This document shows, piece after piece, positions 13,501 through 26,300 of a DNA stretch of 64,000 bases (the first letter of the stretch is position 1; each line of letters begins with the position of its first letter). Under the pieces are notes generated by a model. That model was not told the origin of the DNA. It saw only the letters and a list, made by a program, of their open reading frames with translations, and did no database searches. The stretch comes from Diospyros lotus. Taxonomy: Eukaryota > Streptophyta > Magnoliopsida > Ericales > Ebenaceae. A program made the position numbers and the translations under genes. The DNA is taken from the NCBI RefSeq assembly GCF_014633365.1, contig NC_068352.1:26817310-26881309 (forward strand), read 5' to 3'.

Positions 13501-16326
13501 AATAATATATTAACATTAAATATTTTTCATTTATTGAATAATCAAATTTATTGAATAAAATATAATTAAAAAATTATTTTCAAAATTTCAAAGAGAACAC
13601 GTTTTCTAATTTTTTGTTTTGAGGAATAGTTTTTCAAAATGATAAAGAGAACGTGTTTTCAATTTTCTAAAAATAGATTATCAAAACAAAAAATTAAAAA
13701 TGAATTCAAAACTCAAAATTGAAAATTAAAAAGTAAAGAGAACACAGTCTAAAGTTTAGGGAGATATGTTTTGCTAATTGGTCATAGAAACTATTCTGGC
13801 CCATCTCTCTAAAAAGCCGAGTTTTGGAAAACAAAGTTCTTTTCCCTGGTTCTGAAATCATTTTTTCACAAAGTTGAAAATTTTATGAATATAATATTGG
13901 TCCATATTTGTCATGATTTTGGTTCGAAGCATAGTGAAATAGGTAAAAGTGAAATGAAAAAACTCCTCATTTTTGGGGTCAAAACAATGAATAAAGGATA
14001 TGCAAGCACGCCCCTCTTTCCTTAATTCAGCTTAGTACTTTCACTTATTAAATGTTGACTTTTATACCCATAATATAGTTCTGTTCATAGAAACCAGGGT
14101 CAGGGTGGTAGTGCAAATTGGGTCAAATGTCCCAATTCGCTGGTTGAAAGAGGCCCAGGTTGCTCTGGGTCATGAACTAGGTCGCCAAAAATGGCAAACC
14201 AGATTTTCATCTTTTTCAAAAGGTTTTGGGCTTTTAGCATGATTTGTTATTGAAGATCATTTTTGGTCAATCTTGAAGCATACTCACATAGATTGAAGAG
14301 TGGCGAGCGTTCCAGTGGTGGTAAGAAATTTGTTGGATATGTCATGCGCCATCAACATTCTGTGTGCGTCTCTTACTTGCTGGTAAACAGGTCGTGTGTG
14401 CGGGCACACGAACTTGATCTCTGACAACTTGCTTTCATTGGCAATGTCACTGGAGGCAGGCGACCACCTCCGTTCACTATTTTATTGTTCTTACAAAGAC
14501 TATGCTATTGGTACATCAAGGGCTACATCTTGAGCTACACATATGCACGCAAATGACAAAAATACCTCTCGCGCCTGCCTCACCGCCTTGGGTTATGAGG
14601 CGTTTTAGTCATGCGTCTCACCGCCTCGTCTTAGATGAAGGGTATTTTTATCATTTTACATGCATTGTGTAGCCTAAGAGGTACCAATAGCATTTTCCTT
14701 CTTACAATAATTTGTTTGGCTTCTCGTAGTGAACAGTTTGTGCAAGGGGCTATATATTATTTTTTGTTTTAGGTAAGTGTGGGGGCAATGTATTCTGCAA
14801 GTGAGAAAGGTTGTTTTCCAATGCTCTTTAATGTTTTGTTGTTTTCCGATGACTTTTATAATTTTTTCAGTTTTCTTTTACAATTCTTGCTATTTCTTTT
14901 GCTATTTTTCAATTACTAAGTTATATTAAATTAATATTAATTAATACATTGAAGAACTCAATGACCACAACATTGACAAAGAGGATAAATATTAGCACAA
15001 TTGTTTTAAAATATTAATTTTTATTTAAAAAATTATAAGATATATTAATTTTGTTGGTATAAATTTAATAATGACCCTAGTTAATATTCAAAACATACCA
15101 CAACCCCAGATAGTGTACCAACTAAGCCATTAAGAGGATGCTGTCTTTTAGTGTAAGCTTAATTTTCATGGTGAGAATGAAGTGTTTCTGATATTTTTTT
15201 ATTTTATTTTATTATCAATTCATGTGGTGATGTTTTTTTGACTGTCCTGAGTTCATCTCTTTAATTGCTTGGTTCCAACCTACATTATGATGTCTATCTG
15301 TTTGTTCCATCAATACTTTCTTACTGAAGTGATAACTACAGAGCTATAATTGTTGAGATAAACTATTATTGTTGTTAAATTTCGTAGGCACTGCATTCTT
15401 CCCTCTTCAGAGTTGTATGAACCACTCCTGTGATCCCAATGTGAAAGCCTTCAAAAGGGATGAGGTAACTAGTAATTCTAAGTTGCAATTTACCATTTGA
15501 TTATTTCTTATCCCCTGAACAGTTTGATGGTTCATTTTGTGCCACAAAAATGGGAAATGAAGATTTGAAACAAGATCATTTGTATTTTCTGAATAGCAGA
15601 CCAACAACCAGTTACATGGTGGACAACCCTAACTTATTTGGAGAAAACTTCTAATTATCCCCCTTTGATAGTTGAAATAAAACTCGTGATGTTGAGAAAA
15701 AAGAGTATAATCTCTACTTATTGCCATCACCAATGAAATATTTAGCTCATTTGTTTTAACACCTTTTGGGTTATAAGTAGTAGAAAATCTAAATATAGGG
15801 AAGGGAATTAGTAAAGGAAGAAGGGAAAGAAATGTAGTCTGATACCAGAATTATTGAAGGTCCAGAATGAACAAGTGTGGAAGAAATGGTTGCATATTGG
15901 AATGCTTGAAAATTGACAATATAAACATAACATATGCCAATATTTTAGGATGAATGATGTTATCTTCAAAGTCAATGGGATGCCATATAGAAGGCTCAAC
16001 TTCCTCGAATAGATCATAATATTGATTTGCGTTTGTTTGCAATTGCAGGACCGGGATGGCCAAGCAACAATAATTGCTCTCCGACCTATTAGCAAGGGAG
16101 AGGAAGTAATTTCTTTTAATTTACCCAACTCGTTAAGAATTACCGGTAGTCATCATGTGGCTCTCATCTAGACTATGTTATAATCCTCTATAATGTAATC
16201 TTCCAGGTAACGATATCATATATAGACGAGGACCTTCCTTTTGAAGACCGACAAACATTGCTAGCAGATTATGGTTTCAGATGCAGGTGTCCCAAATGCT
16301 TAAGAGAAGGGCCACACGAAACATGA
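1549..16326 (+). CDS. ATXR2: ATXR2-like histone-lysine methyltransferase (MYND/SET), 3' eleven exons
   Basis: Exons: 1549-1661, 1760-1791, 2144-2280, 4958-5045, 11538-11586, 11685-11739, 11915-11984, 12068-12137, 15388-15464, 16049-16105, 16207-16326 (TGA). All have GT-AG introns and phases that join. The product starts inside the MYND finger ([16 protein letters not shown]). It continues through the long spacer ([20 protein letters not shown]) to the SET core: CMNHSCDPN, then ISKGEE joined to [16 protein letters not shown]. It ends with the post-SET cysteines (FRCRCPKC). Known: Arabidopsis ATXR2 is a nuclear H3K36 methyltransferase that acts with auxin-response factors on LBD genes during callus formation. 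The N-terminal exons, with the rest of MYND and the SET-N part, lie left of the window or were lost there. The visible exons have no frame break despite about 7 kb of inserted transposons. The polyadenylation site was not located. Confidence 0.93.
3028..3258. mobile_element. Tourist-like (PIF/Harbinger) MITE
   Basis: This non-coding element in ATXR2 intron 3 has terminal inverted repeats GGGTGCGTTTGATAGGGG (left) and, read inverted, GGGTGTGTGTGATTGGGG (right). It is flanked by TAA on both sides (3025-3027 and 3259-3261), the 3-bp duplication expected of PIF/Harbinger. At 231 bp with no ORF it is non-autonomous. Confidence 0.75.
3356..3559 (-). repeat. 3' LTR of short Copia
   Basis: This 204-bp LTR is paired with 4211-4415. 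A purine-rich tract (CTTGAAGGGACA on the - strand) adjoins its inner edge and marks it as the 3' LTR. Confidence 0.8.
4211..4415 (-). repeat. 5' LTR of short Copia
   Basis: This 205-bp LTR directly adjoins the Met-type primer-binding site at 4201-4210. Confidence 0.8.
5819..5979 (-). repeat. 3' LTR of 5-kb Copia
   Basis: This 161-bp LTR runs TGTGAATCTTAGG to AACTCAACA. It is nearly identical to 10715-10881 except for a few substitutions and a small length difference near the inner end. Confidence 0.92.
5980..5992 (-). other. Polypurine tract of 5-kb Copia
   Basis: On the - strand ACTTGAGGGGGAG directly precedes the 3' LTR. This is the expected priming site for plus-strand DNA synthesis. Confidence 0.8.
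5987..7500 (-). pseudogene. Copia reverse transcriptase and RNase H (broken)
   Basis: Read from the right, [19 protein letters not shown] and [20 protein letters not shown] open the reverse transcriptase. The catalytic box is [11 protein letters not shown] near 6930-6960, followed by [15 protein letters not shown]. RNase H ends with [24 protein letters not shown] and DVFTKSLRG. Stops and frame changes separate these blocks (for example around 6670 and 6310), so the polymerase is not functional. The gene order integrase-RT-RNase H identifies Copia rather than Gypsy. Confidence 0.9.
7463..8851 (-). pseudogene. Copia integrase (broken)
   Basis: The GAG-pre-integrase region reads [16 protein letters not shown] and then [10 protein letters not shown], giving the zinc-binding H and C residues. 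The core follows: [10 protein letters not shown] (first Asp), [15 protein letters not shown] and [11 protein letters not shown] (second Asp). The region with the Glu is followed by [20 protein letters not shown]. An in-frame stop follows QLGK and frames change after about 8270. Confidence 0.88.
9051..10127 (-). pseudogene. Copia gag and aspartic protease (broken)
   Basis: Gag starts with ATG at 10127 ([18 protein letters not shown]) and continues with [17 protein letters not shown]. The zinc knuckle [14 protein letters not shown] lies near 9360-9410. The protease active-site motif [13 protein letters not shown] lies near 9100-9145. At least three in-frame stops, after CSIL, SLRQ and SSGEQ, break the ORF. 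Confidence 0.88.
10128..10702 (-). other. Copia 5' leader, GC-rich and untranslated
   Basis: This is the leader between primer-binding site and gag. It is markedly GC-rich compared with its surroundings and rich in CG dinucleotides. Open frames on both strands here reflect composition and match nothing recognisable. Confidence 0.7.
10703..10714 (-). other. Primer-binding site of 5-kb Copia
   Basis: On the - strand TGGTATTAGAAC abuts the 5' LTR. It resembles TGGTATCAGAGC of the Met-tRNA class with two differences. Confidence 0.7.
10715..10881 (-). repeat. 5' LTR of 5-kb Copia
   Basis: This 167-bp LTR is paired with 5819-5979 and followed by the second copy of the ATTTA duplication. Confidence 0.92.
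13239..13749. mobile_element. Tourist-like MITE, 511 bp
   Basis: In ATXR2 intron 8, the left end GGCTGCGTTCTCTTTACT pairs with the right end, which reads inverted as GACTGTGTTCTCTTTACT. TAA flanks both sides (13236-13238 and 13750-13752). The interior is AT-rich with repeated ACGCGTTCTCTTTAT subterminal motifs and no ORF. These features fit a non-autonomous PIF/Harbinger element. Confidence 0.78.
14497..14698. mobile_element. Mutator-type MITE, 202 bp
   Basis: In ATXR2 intron 8, the left end ATGCTATTGGTACATC pairs with the right end, inverted ATGCTATTGGTACCTC. Similarity extends inward to AAAATACC. The perfect 9-bp duplication TTCTTACAA lies at 14488-14496 and 14699-14707, the length made by Mutator-like transposases. 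Confidence 0.82.
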
Positions 16327-17302
16327 TACAACTCAGAGACGAGGCACTGAGCCGTCTGATATTTATCCACTGCTGAATATTGCCGTTTCATTTTGAAGTC
16401 TTGTCTGTTGAGAGTGGTTTTCATTAATGTTAATGTATCAAAAAGTTTTGAGTGGGAAGATTTTGGTCACTTTGAGTTTGAGCTATTTTTGTTTTATTTA
16501 TTTCACGAGCCAGTCCAAAATTGTATTTGATATGTCGAAGTCTAGTAGTTCAGTTGTCCCCCGTTTCTGGTAAGCACATATACAAATCAAGGCAAACTTG
16601 GCTCTTGAAATTTTTTATTTTTTTAACATTTCCATCTAAAAGAATTAAAAAAAAATGCCACCCACCTTAAATTATTTTCCAAACTACCACTATTTGGGTG
16701 GGTCGCTGACTGACCCATCAGCCAATCAACCCACTCATTGGCCGATCGACTGACAGGTCAATGCCGATTGACCCATCATCTCTCTCGCTGGCGACCTCCT
16801 CTGTTTCCTCCCTCCCTCACCAGCAACCCATCTCTCCCTTGCGGTGATTTACTGACAGTTTACATGTATTTCACACATATTTAAAAGATGGATGTGTTAT
16901 TATAACAAAATTAAAAGTTGAAAGACACGATAAATCCATTTTAAGTTAGGAGACCAAATGATTATAAGAGAAGAATTAGAGTGCATACTTGTCTTATGTC
17001 AAAAAAAAAAAAAAAAGAAAAGGAAAAGAGGAGGGGGCAACAGGAATCCAAAATATTTGCTGTTCATACACTAATCTTTTTCACCTTTTCTAAATCCATA
17101 ACAGGCCTTAGCAAAAGCACAATCTCTACTTTGTCCATGTTCAACACTTAAAAAAAAATAAAGCAACAAAAAAGAAAAGAAAAAGAAAAAAAAATTACAA
17201 GGGTATCTTCTTAATCATATACCATTCATACACACCAGTTCTTCACATGTTATCCGATAGGGAAAGGAATTAGGCGAAGACATCTTACAGTGTGGACATA
17301 TA
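16327..17302. other. Intergenic spacer between converging genes
   Basis: This 976-bp spacer lies between the stop of ATXR2 (+) and the stop of the CCCH gene (-), so it holds both 3' untranslated regions and polyadenylation signals. An A-rich tract lies at 16998-17030. No ORF, RNA gene or transposon end is recognisable. Confidence 0.7.
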
Positions 17303-20300
17303 TTAGATGGCATCCACATCCACCATCTCCTCAAGCCCCTCCACATCCACATTCTCGTCCTCAGCCCGGTACTGCCAAAAAAATAAAAAATAAAAAATGA
17401 CTACCAGTTTCAATTAATCCAACAATCCTAGTCATGTAAAACCCGATACTAGCAAAAACCATTAAACACAACACTAAACCATCATACTAGAAGCTGATGA
17501 TGCTAGTTTCGATAGCTTCACCTGCAGAAAAACCATCAAACGGCAACAATAAACAGATGGAAGAATTCATGTCTTGTGTATAGGCTAACCTGTAAATAAG
17601 CATTTTGGGGGGCTGGTGGAGGTGGTGGTGGAAAAAGCAATCCCGATTTCCCGTTTGTAACTCCTTTCTCACCTTCGGCCACAAGATCCTCCTCTGCTTC
17701 AATTGCTTCATCAACTGCATGAGCAGCCATGCTGGTTGGTGGCAGCACAAAGCCTGGTTCAGAACCCTTGAACTGCACATTTCCAGATTTACCAAGCAAA
17801 CGTTTGACTTAGTAAATTAAATGGAGCCTGACGTCACAGGGAGGGAGGGAGAGGGGATAGGTGCACTAGAAATGGGGGACACTAGGGTTCTAGGCATACC
17901 AGAGATTTCTCAGTGCTAAAGTATATATCTCTAACAATACTCCTAGAATGCAATGCCATTTTGTGTTAATATTGCAGAACTGTTACTATTTTCTCATATA
18001 CCTCAATAAGCCACATTATAAGTCACAAAGGCCACGTGAATATAATTTGTCATATATGAAATGGAAAAGGGAAGGGAAAAGGCAGATGGAGAGAACGCAA
18101 AAAGAAACTTTATTTTTTTAATAAAAGCAACAAAAAGGGATAGGGAAATGAAAATAAGCAAGCACCTTTTCTGCTGAGGGAACATGAGCAAAGACAATCC
18201 TCCCTCTCTTAGCCCTATCTTCGTTGGCATGGGTCCAACCATCGCCATGTCTGTTATCCTCTGCCTCCGCTATATTATTACTGTTAGATTGAGGATGTTG
18301 AACATTCCATCGTGAACGCTTCTCTAATCTGGTAGATCTTATCATAGGTCCTTCTCCTTTCATCAGATTTCCTGGTGTATAAGAAGTGAGTTGGGATAGA
18401 AACCACAACTCAACTGGTCAATACATAGTAGAAAAACTTCAAGACAGTTCGATCTTGACATGGGCTTATAAAAATCATGCATAATGCATAAATATGTTTA
18501 CAATTTGAGCTACTAATTAATTACTGTAACTTCCTATAATATTTGTACACTCACATGCATAATACAGAAATCAGTGCCAAAATAAATCTTTGTCCAAAGT
18601 CAGTTAAACACAGTAACACCAAAAACAAATTTATAAAAAAGATAATAGAGGTAGTGTGGCATAAGAAAACAAAAATCATATGTATATAGTGAAGAGCAAA
18701 TGAGAAGGTAATGCATCAGCAGATGAACATGTAGGCCTACTTGGAATGTTTATCAACACTATATTGGTAATAATATGGCATATATGATCCGAATCTGCGC
18801 TAGATCTAATCCAAAAAGAAATTATGTGGTCCAGATCAATTTCCATTTGGACCAAATCTCACAAATCTGGTTTACATGGATCTGAATCTAGTGGATCCAC
18901 AAGCTGGTCCCTTAACGTGTACCAAACTGTTATCATAGGTCCATTCTAAAGCATACAGACTTTGGGAACAAATATTAGAATTCGATAACCAAGCACAATT
19001 CCATATTAAACCGAAACTAAACAGAAATTTGGATGAAATACCATCAAATAGGTCACTTGAAACACCAAAATTGCAATTTCGTGGGAAGTATTAAAAAAAA
19101 TATACTCAAGTTATCGAATTAAGCTGCATGGCAATGTTGCTCAATGACCATGATATTTAAAATTTCGCAATAGGGATGATATGCCATTAACTTTCCACCT
19201 AATGGCTTCAACTTCTGCTTGGCACAGGGGTTCAAAGTTGCCTAAGATCTTATTCAATTTTGAGAACTCCCTTCACTATTTTTTTGGTTCATTGAAAAAG
19301 AGGTAACCTACTGGGACAACAAACTAGAGTATCTTTACTAGGGAAATGCAGATTGCAGCTTCCCTTTGGCATGTCTAGTTTTTATCTACTCCTACTGGGA
19401 CTGCAAACCAGAGTACATTTACTAGGGAAATGCACTTCCCTTTGGCATGTTTATTTTTTTTTTCCCTCTTCCTTTTTTCCCTCAAGAGAGCACTATATCA
19501 CTGTTCCATAAACAGGAAATGATCCTTCATAGCTTGACCATCCCTCCTTCCCAGTACAACATATCTAGCCTCATCTCAATCCCAGGTGGGGTGAGCTACA
19601 TGGACATTAGCTTGCAATCATCTCTATACATGATCATATTCTCTGCGGAATTATTATAATGCATAGTCCTTCCTTGCCATTAAAAAAAATTCAATAATTG
19701 ATTAAACTCCAAAATGTCAATATACAGTTAAGTTACTGGAAAGTATAAAATACCAGGCCAGCATGGTGTAGAGAAATGCACATCAATGAGGCTGACCTGA
19801 TTTTGACTCCTCAATAGTTTCTGAATTCATCCGTAGATTTTTCTTGCTTGGAGAAGCATTCTTTTGCAACTGGTTCAAATGGGGGCTTATTGCATGATTA
19901 CCAGCAGTCTCTCCATCACTTAAAATATTGATGCTTGAATCCTCCTCATTGGCACCAAGCTTGGTAGCCTCCAAGCCCAGCTGATCGCCCAGCTTTTGAA
20001 GTCGGTCATGCGACCTTCACATTTTAAATACTAATCATATGATAAGAACTCTTCAACCCAAACTAAAACCAGATAAAAGAGTAATGCAACCAAGCAAACA
20101 AAAGCCTACAAGAGAGGTGAGAAAAAAACTAAAAAGTTGAAGCTTACCTCTTTAGTTCATCTTGTAACCGTGAGTAACGGGTATGTGCTTTGACAAACTT
20201 CTTAATCTTTGAAGTAATCCTATCCCCCAAGAAAAATAAAAATAAAACACAAGATAAACAGGGTAAGAGAATAATTTTCAGCAAATAACACCCAGAAACA

Positions 20301-23300
20301 ATAATACCTGTAATAGACATCTTGAACTGAACTATTCAGTTACTATTGTTAATAAAAACTAGAAACATTGCATATTTTTCATACATCTGTTTGCTAATCA
20401 AATAAATACCTTTTGCTTTCCTCTTTTTCTTGGCATAATTGCATTTCTAGCTCTTGGATTCTGGAAGTTAGACAATCTACTTCTTGGACCCTCTCTTCCA
20501 GGTATGTCTTCAAAGAATTACATAAATCATGTCAAAAGGTTTATTACAATCAAATATAAAAATCTTAAAGTGGTGGATTGTTGAGAGAGAGAGGAGACCC
20601 AACAAGAGAAAGCAAAACAAGAACCTTGATTGCAACAAAGAAATGGTCATCAAAAGCTAACTGCAAATTCTTTTTTAGGCAAATTACACCGACAGCCCCA
20701 AGGTTTGGCATAATTACAGGGACCACACCTCCAGTTTGAAATATTCCACTCAGTATTCCTGACTTTCAAAACCCAGTACAAATAACCTCCTGCAGTTACA
20801 CAGAATACCCCTCTTCTTACTCTTAGCCAATCACCAAACTAACCTTCCATGCTTACATCACCATTGATCAGAAAAAGCCCTACATCTTTGAGGCTGGCCC
20901 ATCAATCGCAGCAGGAATGAGAAGGAAGCGATGTTGAAGGGGAGTAGGAACCAGATACGACTGTAATCAGAAAGACAACTGGCAAGAATTGAGCTGAATT
21001 TTATTCTACTGGGTGAGCAAGGAGCTGACAATTTGACATTAGAGTTCAACTCAACAATGCATTGAGAAAACAAAGATAATATTTCTCATTTTCGTTGAAA
21101 AGGTAGCTAAAAATGGTGGGTAATGTCTCTGGAATCAGGAAAAATGGTTTGATTTGGAAAAAAAACGCAAGGGTACCCTCTGTAACTAGTTTAAAACCTA
21201 GGGCCAGCTGCCGGGGGGGTATCTGTAATTAAATTCAAATTTTACATAAAAAAGAGCAAAATAGTCATTTAACTGAGATCCTACTGTCTGTCTAATGGAG
21301 GGATAGTCACTGTAATTTCTCAAACTAGAGGAGTGGTCTCTATTATTATGCCAAACCTCGGGTGATATTGTAATTTTTTTTTATAAAAATAAAGACGACA
21401 AGATAAAATAATGGAATAGAAACAGATTTCATCAAGGCAGAGAGACAGAATTGACTCTAAATATCTCTAGGATATGCACTCCTCACCATGCAAGAAACCA
21501 GTGTTACTAATCATGCAAAGATGCACCATCAGATTAAAACAAAATAAGCATAAAGTTTATTATCAAATCCTTCCATTTTCAAACATGTGGAAAATTCAAT
21601 TAAACCTAAAAGTTAAATTATTGGTTACCCATTTTGTCCAAACTGGCAAGGAAAAAGTTAAATTAATTTCTTGTGTTCTTCTATTCATGTAAGACTAAAT
21701 TATTATTCTTTTTCCTTCCCCCTTCAGTCCAAACTACAAAATTCCACCCCCTTCTTTTCTGTTACCTTTTACAATTTAACAAGAAGGCAAGCCAACATTC
21801 CCTTCCCTTCCTTTCAATTCAAACTTACTGCATGGTGTGTGTGTGTATCTTACATGACATGATTTCAAAATTTCTCTTGGAAGCAAAAGAGTTTTGATTA
21901 GTTCACTAGTCATTAATGAACCAACTACAATATATTGGCCAACCTAAATAAGAGCTAAATTCAGCTCCAAGACTAGAGACATACCATGTCTAGGAAGCCT
22001 GGCAATTTATTCACAAATCTAGACATAGAGAAAGTAGCAGGAGCATGATCATACTTCAAGCTCAAGTTCTTCATTGTAGACACTTTCAAGGTGTTTCCTG
22101 TATTACTACATGGACTGTTCTACCACCTAACTTCAGCTGTACAATCCCGTTGCTATTGTCTGCTATTTTCCGATATCACACCCAAATAAAAAGTTAACTT
22201 GCAATAAACTAGCTAAGCCTCTTTTTCATGGACCTATTGAACTTGCAGTCAGCACACAAAGATGGAAGCACATTATGGTCATTGCCAAGGATGTCCATGT
22301 AATGTCCACAAGCTAAAGCAATTGTAACAGCAATAAAACTAAACAGACCTCCAGTTGGCATTTGTGGCCATTCAGCAGGGTGACCTCTGTTCGTGCTTGC
22401 TTTAACTGCAGATATGTCAAAAAAAAAATATACCATGTCTCAGTAAAACAGAACTGAGAGCACCATTACGATTTGTTTACAATGTCCCACTCAGTAAAAA
22501 CAACATTTTCCAAAAGGTACCTGCTCTATAAGAACACCTCTGGAATCAGAGGATGTCAGCTTTCTGTCTCTAAATCGATCTTCAGTCCCATCTGAGATTT
22601 TCACACTTTCAGAAAAATCGCTCTGACCATCCAATGGCTGTTTCTTTCGGTGTTTTCTATCACTGCACAAAAATGGAACAGTTTTAACATACTTGTACAT
22701 TTCATGATTACAGCAACAGAAAGGTATAAACAGATATCTAATCATCCAACAACTAATTTCCCAAGTAATTCTCACAATAAACAGTTGGATGGTTGTATCC
22801 ATGAAAACTGTTTTTTGTTCTCAGCCATTAAAGAAGAAACAAATAATGTAGAAAACACATTAGGTAGAAAATTTTATTTACTTTTTTACTTTATTTTATT
22901 TTTTGGGTGGGGAGTTTCAAATAATTTCCTGACCAGAAACCAGTGACAGGAAATTATTTATGCTGTTTTTTGCTTCTCTCAAACAAAAGAAGAAAAGTGG
23001 AGAAAAATAGTAGGTATTGTATACCTCCAAACATCCCATTGAATCGTTTACCAACAAAAAAAAGACTAGATCAGCAAAAAAGAAATATTCAAAAAATGAG
23101 AAATATAACAAATACACAGCACTGCAACTTCTATATGTGAATAAAAATCATCTTGGTCAACCAGGAGCAACAAGAAAATCTACCCATAGACAATATCTTA
23201 TGGTCCGTGTTGGAGATATTAGTACCAGAAACAAGAATGATAGAGAACAAAAGAAACTGCAACATCCATAAGGGTAAAACATATCAATATCATCTTGGCA

Positions 23301-26300
23301 AAACAGAAATACAAGCACATTTACTTAAAGACCAACATTTTATTATCCACATTGGAGATATTAGTACTGCAGGAAAATAGAATGGTTAGGCAAATTAGAC
23401 TGTATAGCATGTTTTGGTAAGTTTTGTTCCATGTTAGCCATGAAATTATAAATGTCTATAGGCTTTTACTTTTAAAGTATAATTTATTAAATAAGAACCA
23501 AGAAAGAAGTATAAAATATCAATAGGTTCTACATTAGATTTAATCCTCCTGAAGCAGTGGCCACTCACTCTCTCTACACATATAGACAGGGAATTTAATA
23601 TCTTCCAGGTAACACAAATAATTGCTTTTATTTAATAAGAATAATACAAAATTTCTAAAGAAATTGAAAGCATAAATGACTATCAAAGTTACCTCCTCCT
23701 TCCAGGAGAACTGGAGGGACTGAATCCTGCAATTAATATTAAAAAAAAAGGAACAAAATTTAGAAGAATAAGAAAAAGTAAAAGACTAATGTGAAATAGT
23801 AAAAGAACACCGCCATGTTATCACCATATCATTCACTGAAACAAATCACTCAGTAACATACAATGACTACAAGAGGTAAATCAAAAGCTCAGCAGGAAGA
23901 AGCATTCGCAAAGCAGCTCCTAAGTCCACTTGTTAATAGAAAAGCAAAACAAAAGGAACAAAAACAAAAGGTGATAACATTTTCCAACAGTACTATGGAG
24001 AAGAAAAAGGAACACTCAAAAGGATTAAATTTCTAACCATGAAACGCACGTCGACCTCTTGCATCTCTAGCGGGAGAATACCTTCTCACTGGAGAATGCC
24101 TTCTTTCAAGCTTATCTCTCAAATCACTACCGCGATAGTCACGTCTACCTGGAATAAGAAAGAGATAATATTTCAATTACGGTGGACAAACTCATAAATT
24201 ACGCCAAAGGTATAATTACGCAGAAAATCCTGTCACCGATAGTGTAGCTACGCTTACCATTACATGGTACAACATCAGTAACATAATATTGAAATGTTAT
24301 AGTGCCTTCTTGCCAGTTCCAAAGGGGCCATGGAAATTAGCGCTTCATACAATGAATTAGATACAGATATACCAGTGTTTGAGCTTACACCATGGAGAAA
24401 ACCATTCGAATGTCATTGAAGCAATTGAAAAAGAATGACATCCCTGTCTTCTTGAGAAATAAGAAACACAATCTGTATAATACAGATAAGTCCAAAGTGC
24501 CAGATCAAGATATAAAATAATTGATCCCGCATGCAATATAATGGTCTTTCCTGAGCACATCTCCCATCCATGAGATCCCTTTGCAATGTCATTCAAGTAG
24601 AAGTCACAAATGAAGAATGAAGAAAATACCACATGCTCCATCAATATATACTGCAGAACTTGCTAGAGAAAAACGTTTTGAATGATCCAACGAATCAGCT
24701 TCAGATCTATATATTTTGGAAGGGATTATATTCCACAAAACACCTATTTCTGAACGAGAACTGCTGTTTCTTAGATGAATAGGATAAACCAAGATGAAGT
24801 TTTCTCACAAATAATACCACAAGCAGCATAAGATAAAACCAACCAGCACAATCTGTTCTGATGGAAAAAGACTAAACCTGTCAGTGAAACGTACAGTTTT
24901 TACGGATTAATGACATGCCCAACTACTGAAATATCTAATTAGCAAAGAATATGGAGTTGTTTCCATATATTTTGTAGTTAACCAGACATTTAGGTGCAAT
25001 TTTCCATTACCCGTACAGAACTTAAATACACAATGCCCCAGATTGACACAACCGGGAACACTCCAGAGGAACTGCATTCAGAATGAGCTGACCATTGCCA
25101 CTCAAAGATAAAAGTGGCTTGAGTATTTTAGGGAAGTATGGAGGCAGTCAGAATTTACCAAGCATAATAGTCATCTGATTATTTCTGTACTCCTAAATGT
25201 ACATCTATGCAATCTTGGGGAATATTGGCAGACCCAAAAATCAAAAGAAATTAGTAACACGTTATACATTCAATCATCTCATTGATACTGAGCAGGAATA
25301 TATTAGAAGGATAAAAATAATGCAAGAAATACAACAGATTGCACATATAGTATACAAACAGTAAAAGTTCATTAACAAAGACTGTAATTTTGTTGCCAAG
25401 TAAATTTTGTATTACCATCTCATGTCAGGAACTGTTATTACCGTCTCAACTCTATATGCTAACAGGGTAACCCATTCATGAGGTTACCGACAGTGAGTCT
25501 ACAGATGGGTAAACATATGCATAATAAATTATATATGTTTCAAAAATCAGCAATTCATCCGTACTATTATAGGACGGAACAATTTGGTGCCTCTCTCAAA
25601 ATAAAGTTCTATTAAGACAAATCCACACCCCTAAATACTCCATAACCTTTATGTTTCCCAACTTATATGAACTTCTACTACTGTTTCCTATTCTACTTAT
25701 TTTAAGAAAAGTTAAACTGAATCTTTTGAGTAATTCATTATTTATCATTTCAATTTCCATATTAAAAATATCAACATGACATCCAGTGATGGATAAATAT
25801 CACATCCGTTTAGCCGTAAAGATTCAACAATGTGCCGTCCCTATTAGCCAACACTTATAGGTATTTCCTACTTGTTTGAGGTTTCCTTGGGACATCTTCT
25901 CTGCAGTAAATCTTTAAAATCTCAAAGAATAGCAAAAATCAGAAGTACCAGGAAGGGGTGCAAAAGAGAGGTACAGGGAAAATATCATTGTGCCGTCTAA
26001 ATGTGTAGAAAACGCCACTGCAACAGATATTTTATACTGGGTTGGTAACACCCAAAACCAAGAATATTAAAAACTGGAACATTAATGAGTAGAATCACGT
26101 GGCAATTCTTGAAATTCTTCACATAATTGAATACCGAAAACTGGAACATCTAAAGGAAAATCAAGCAGGCTAACTCACCGGTGAAAGAACCAGAGAATCG
26201 CCGGAGCTCCGCATCGCCGTGCGCAAATGAGCAGCTTTGGCGCGGACAGTGGCCTTTCTGATACAGCAGGCACAGCTTCGTCTTGAATAGCTTCCGCTCG

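Noticed and set aside
18750..18960. Possible MITE in the intron before exon 9 of the zinc-finger gene
   Set aside because: Repeated GGATC/GATCC-like words suggested inverted ends, but no consistent terminal repeat or target duplication could be aligned.
22209..22436. Open frame of 75 codons on the - strand
   Set aside because: It overlaps the 57-bp zinc-finger exon in a different frame; the exon frame joins in phase and matches the family, this one does not.
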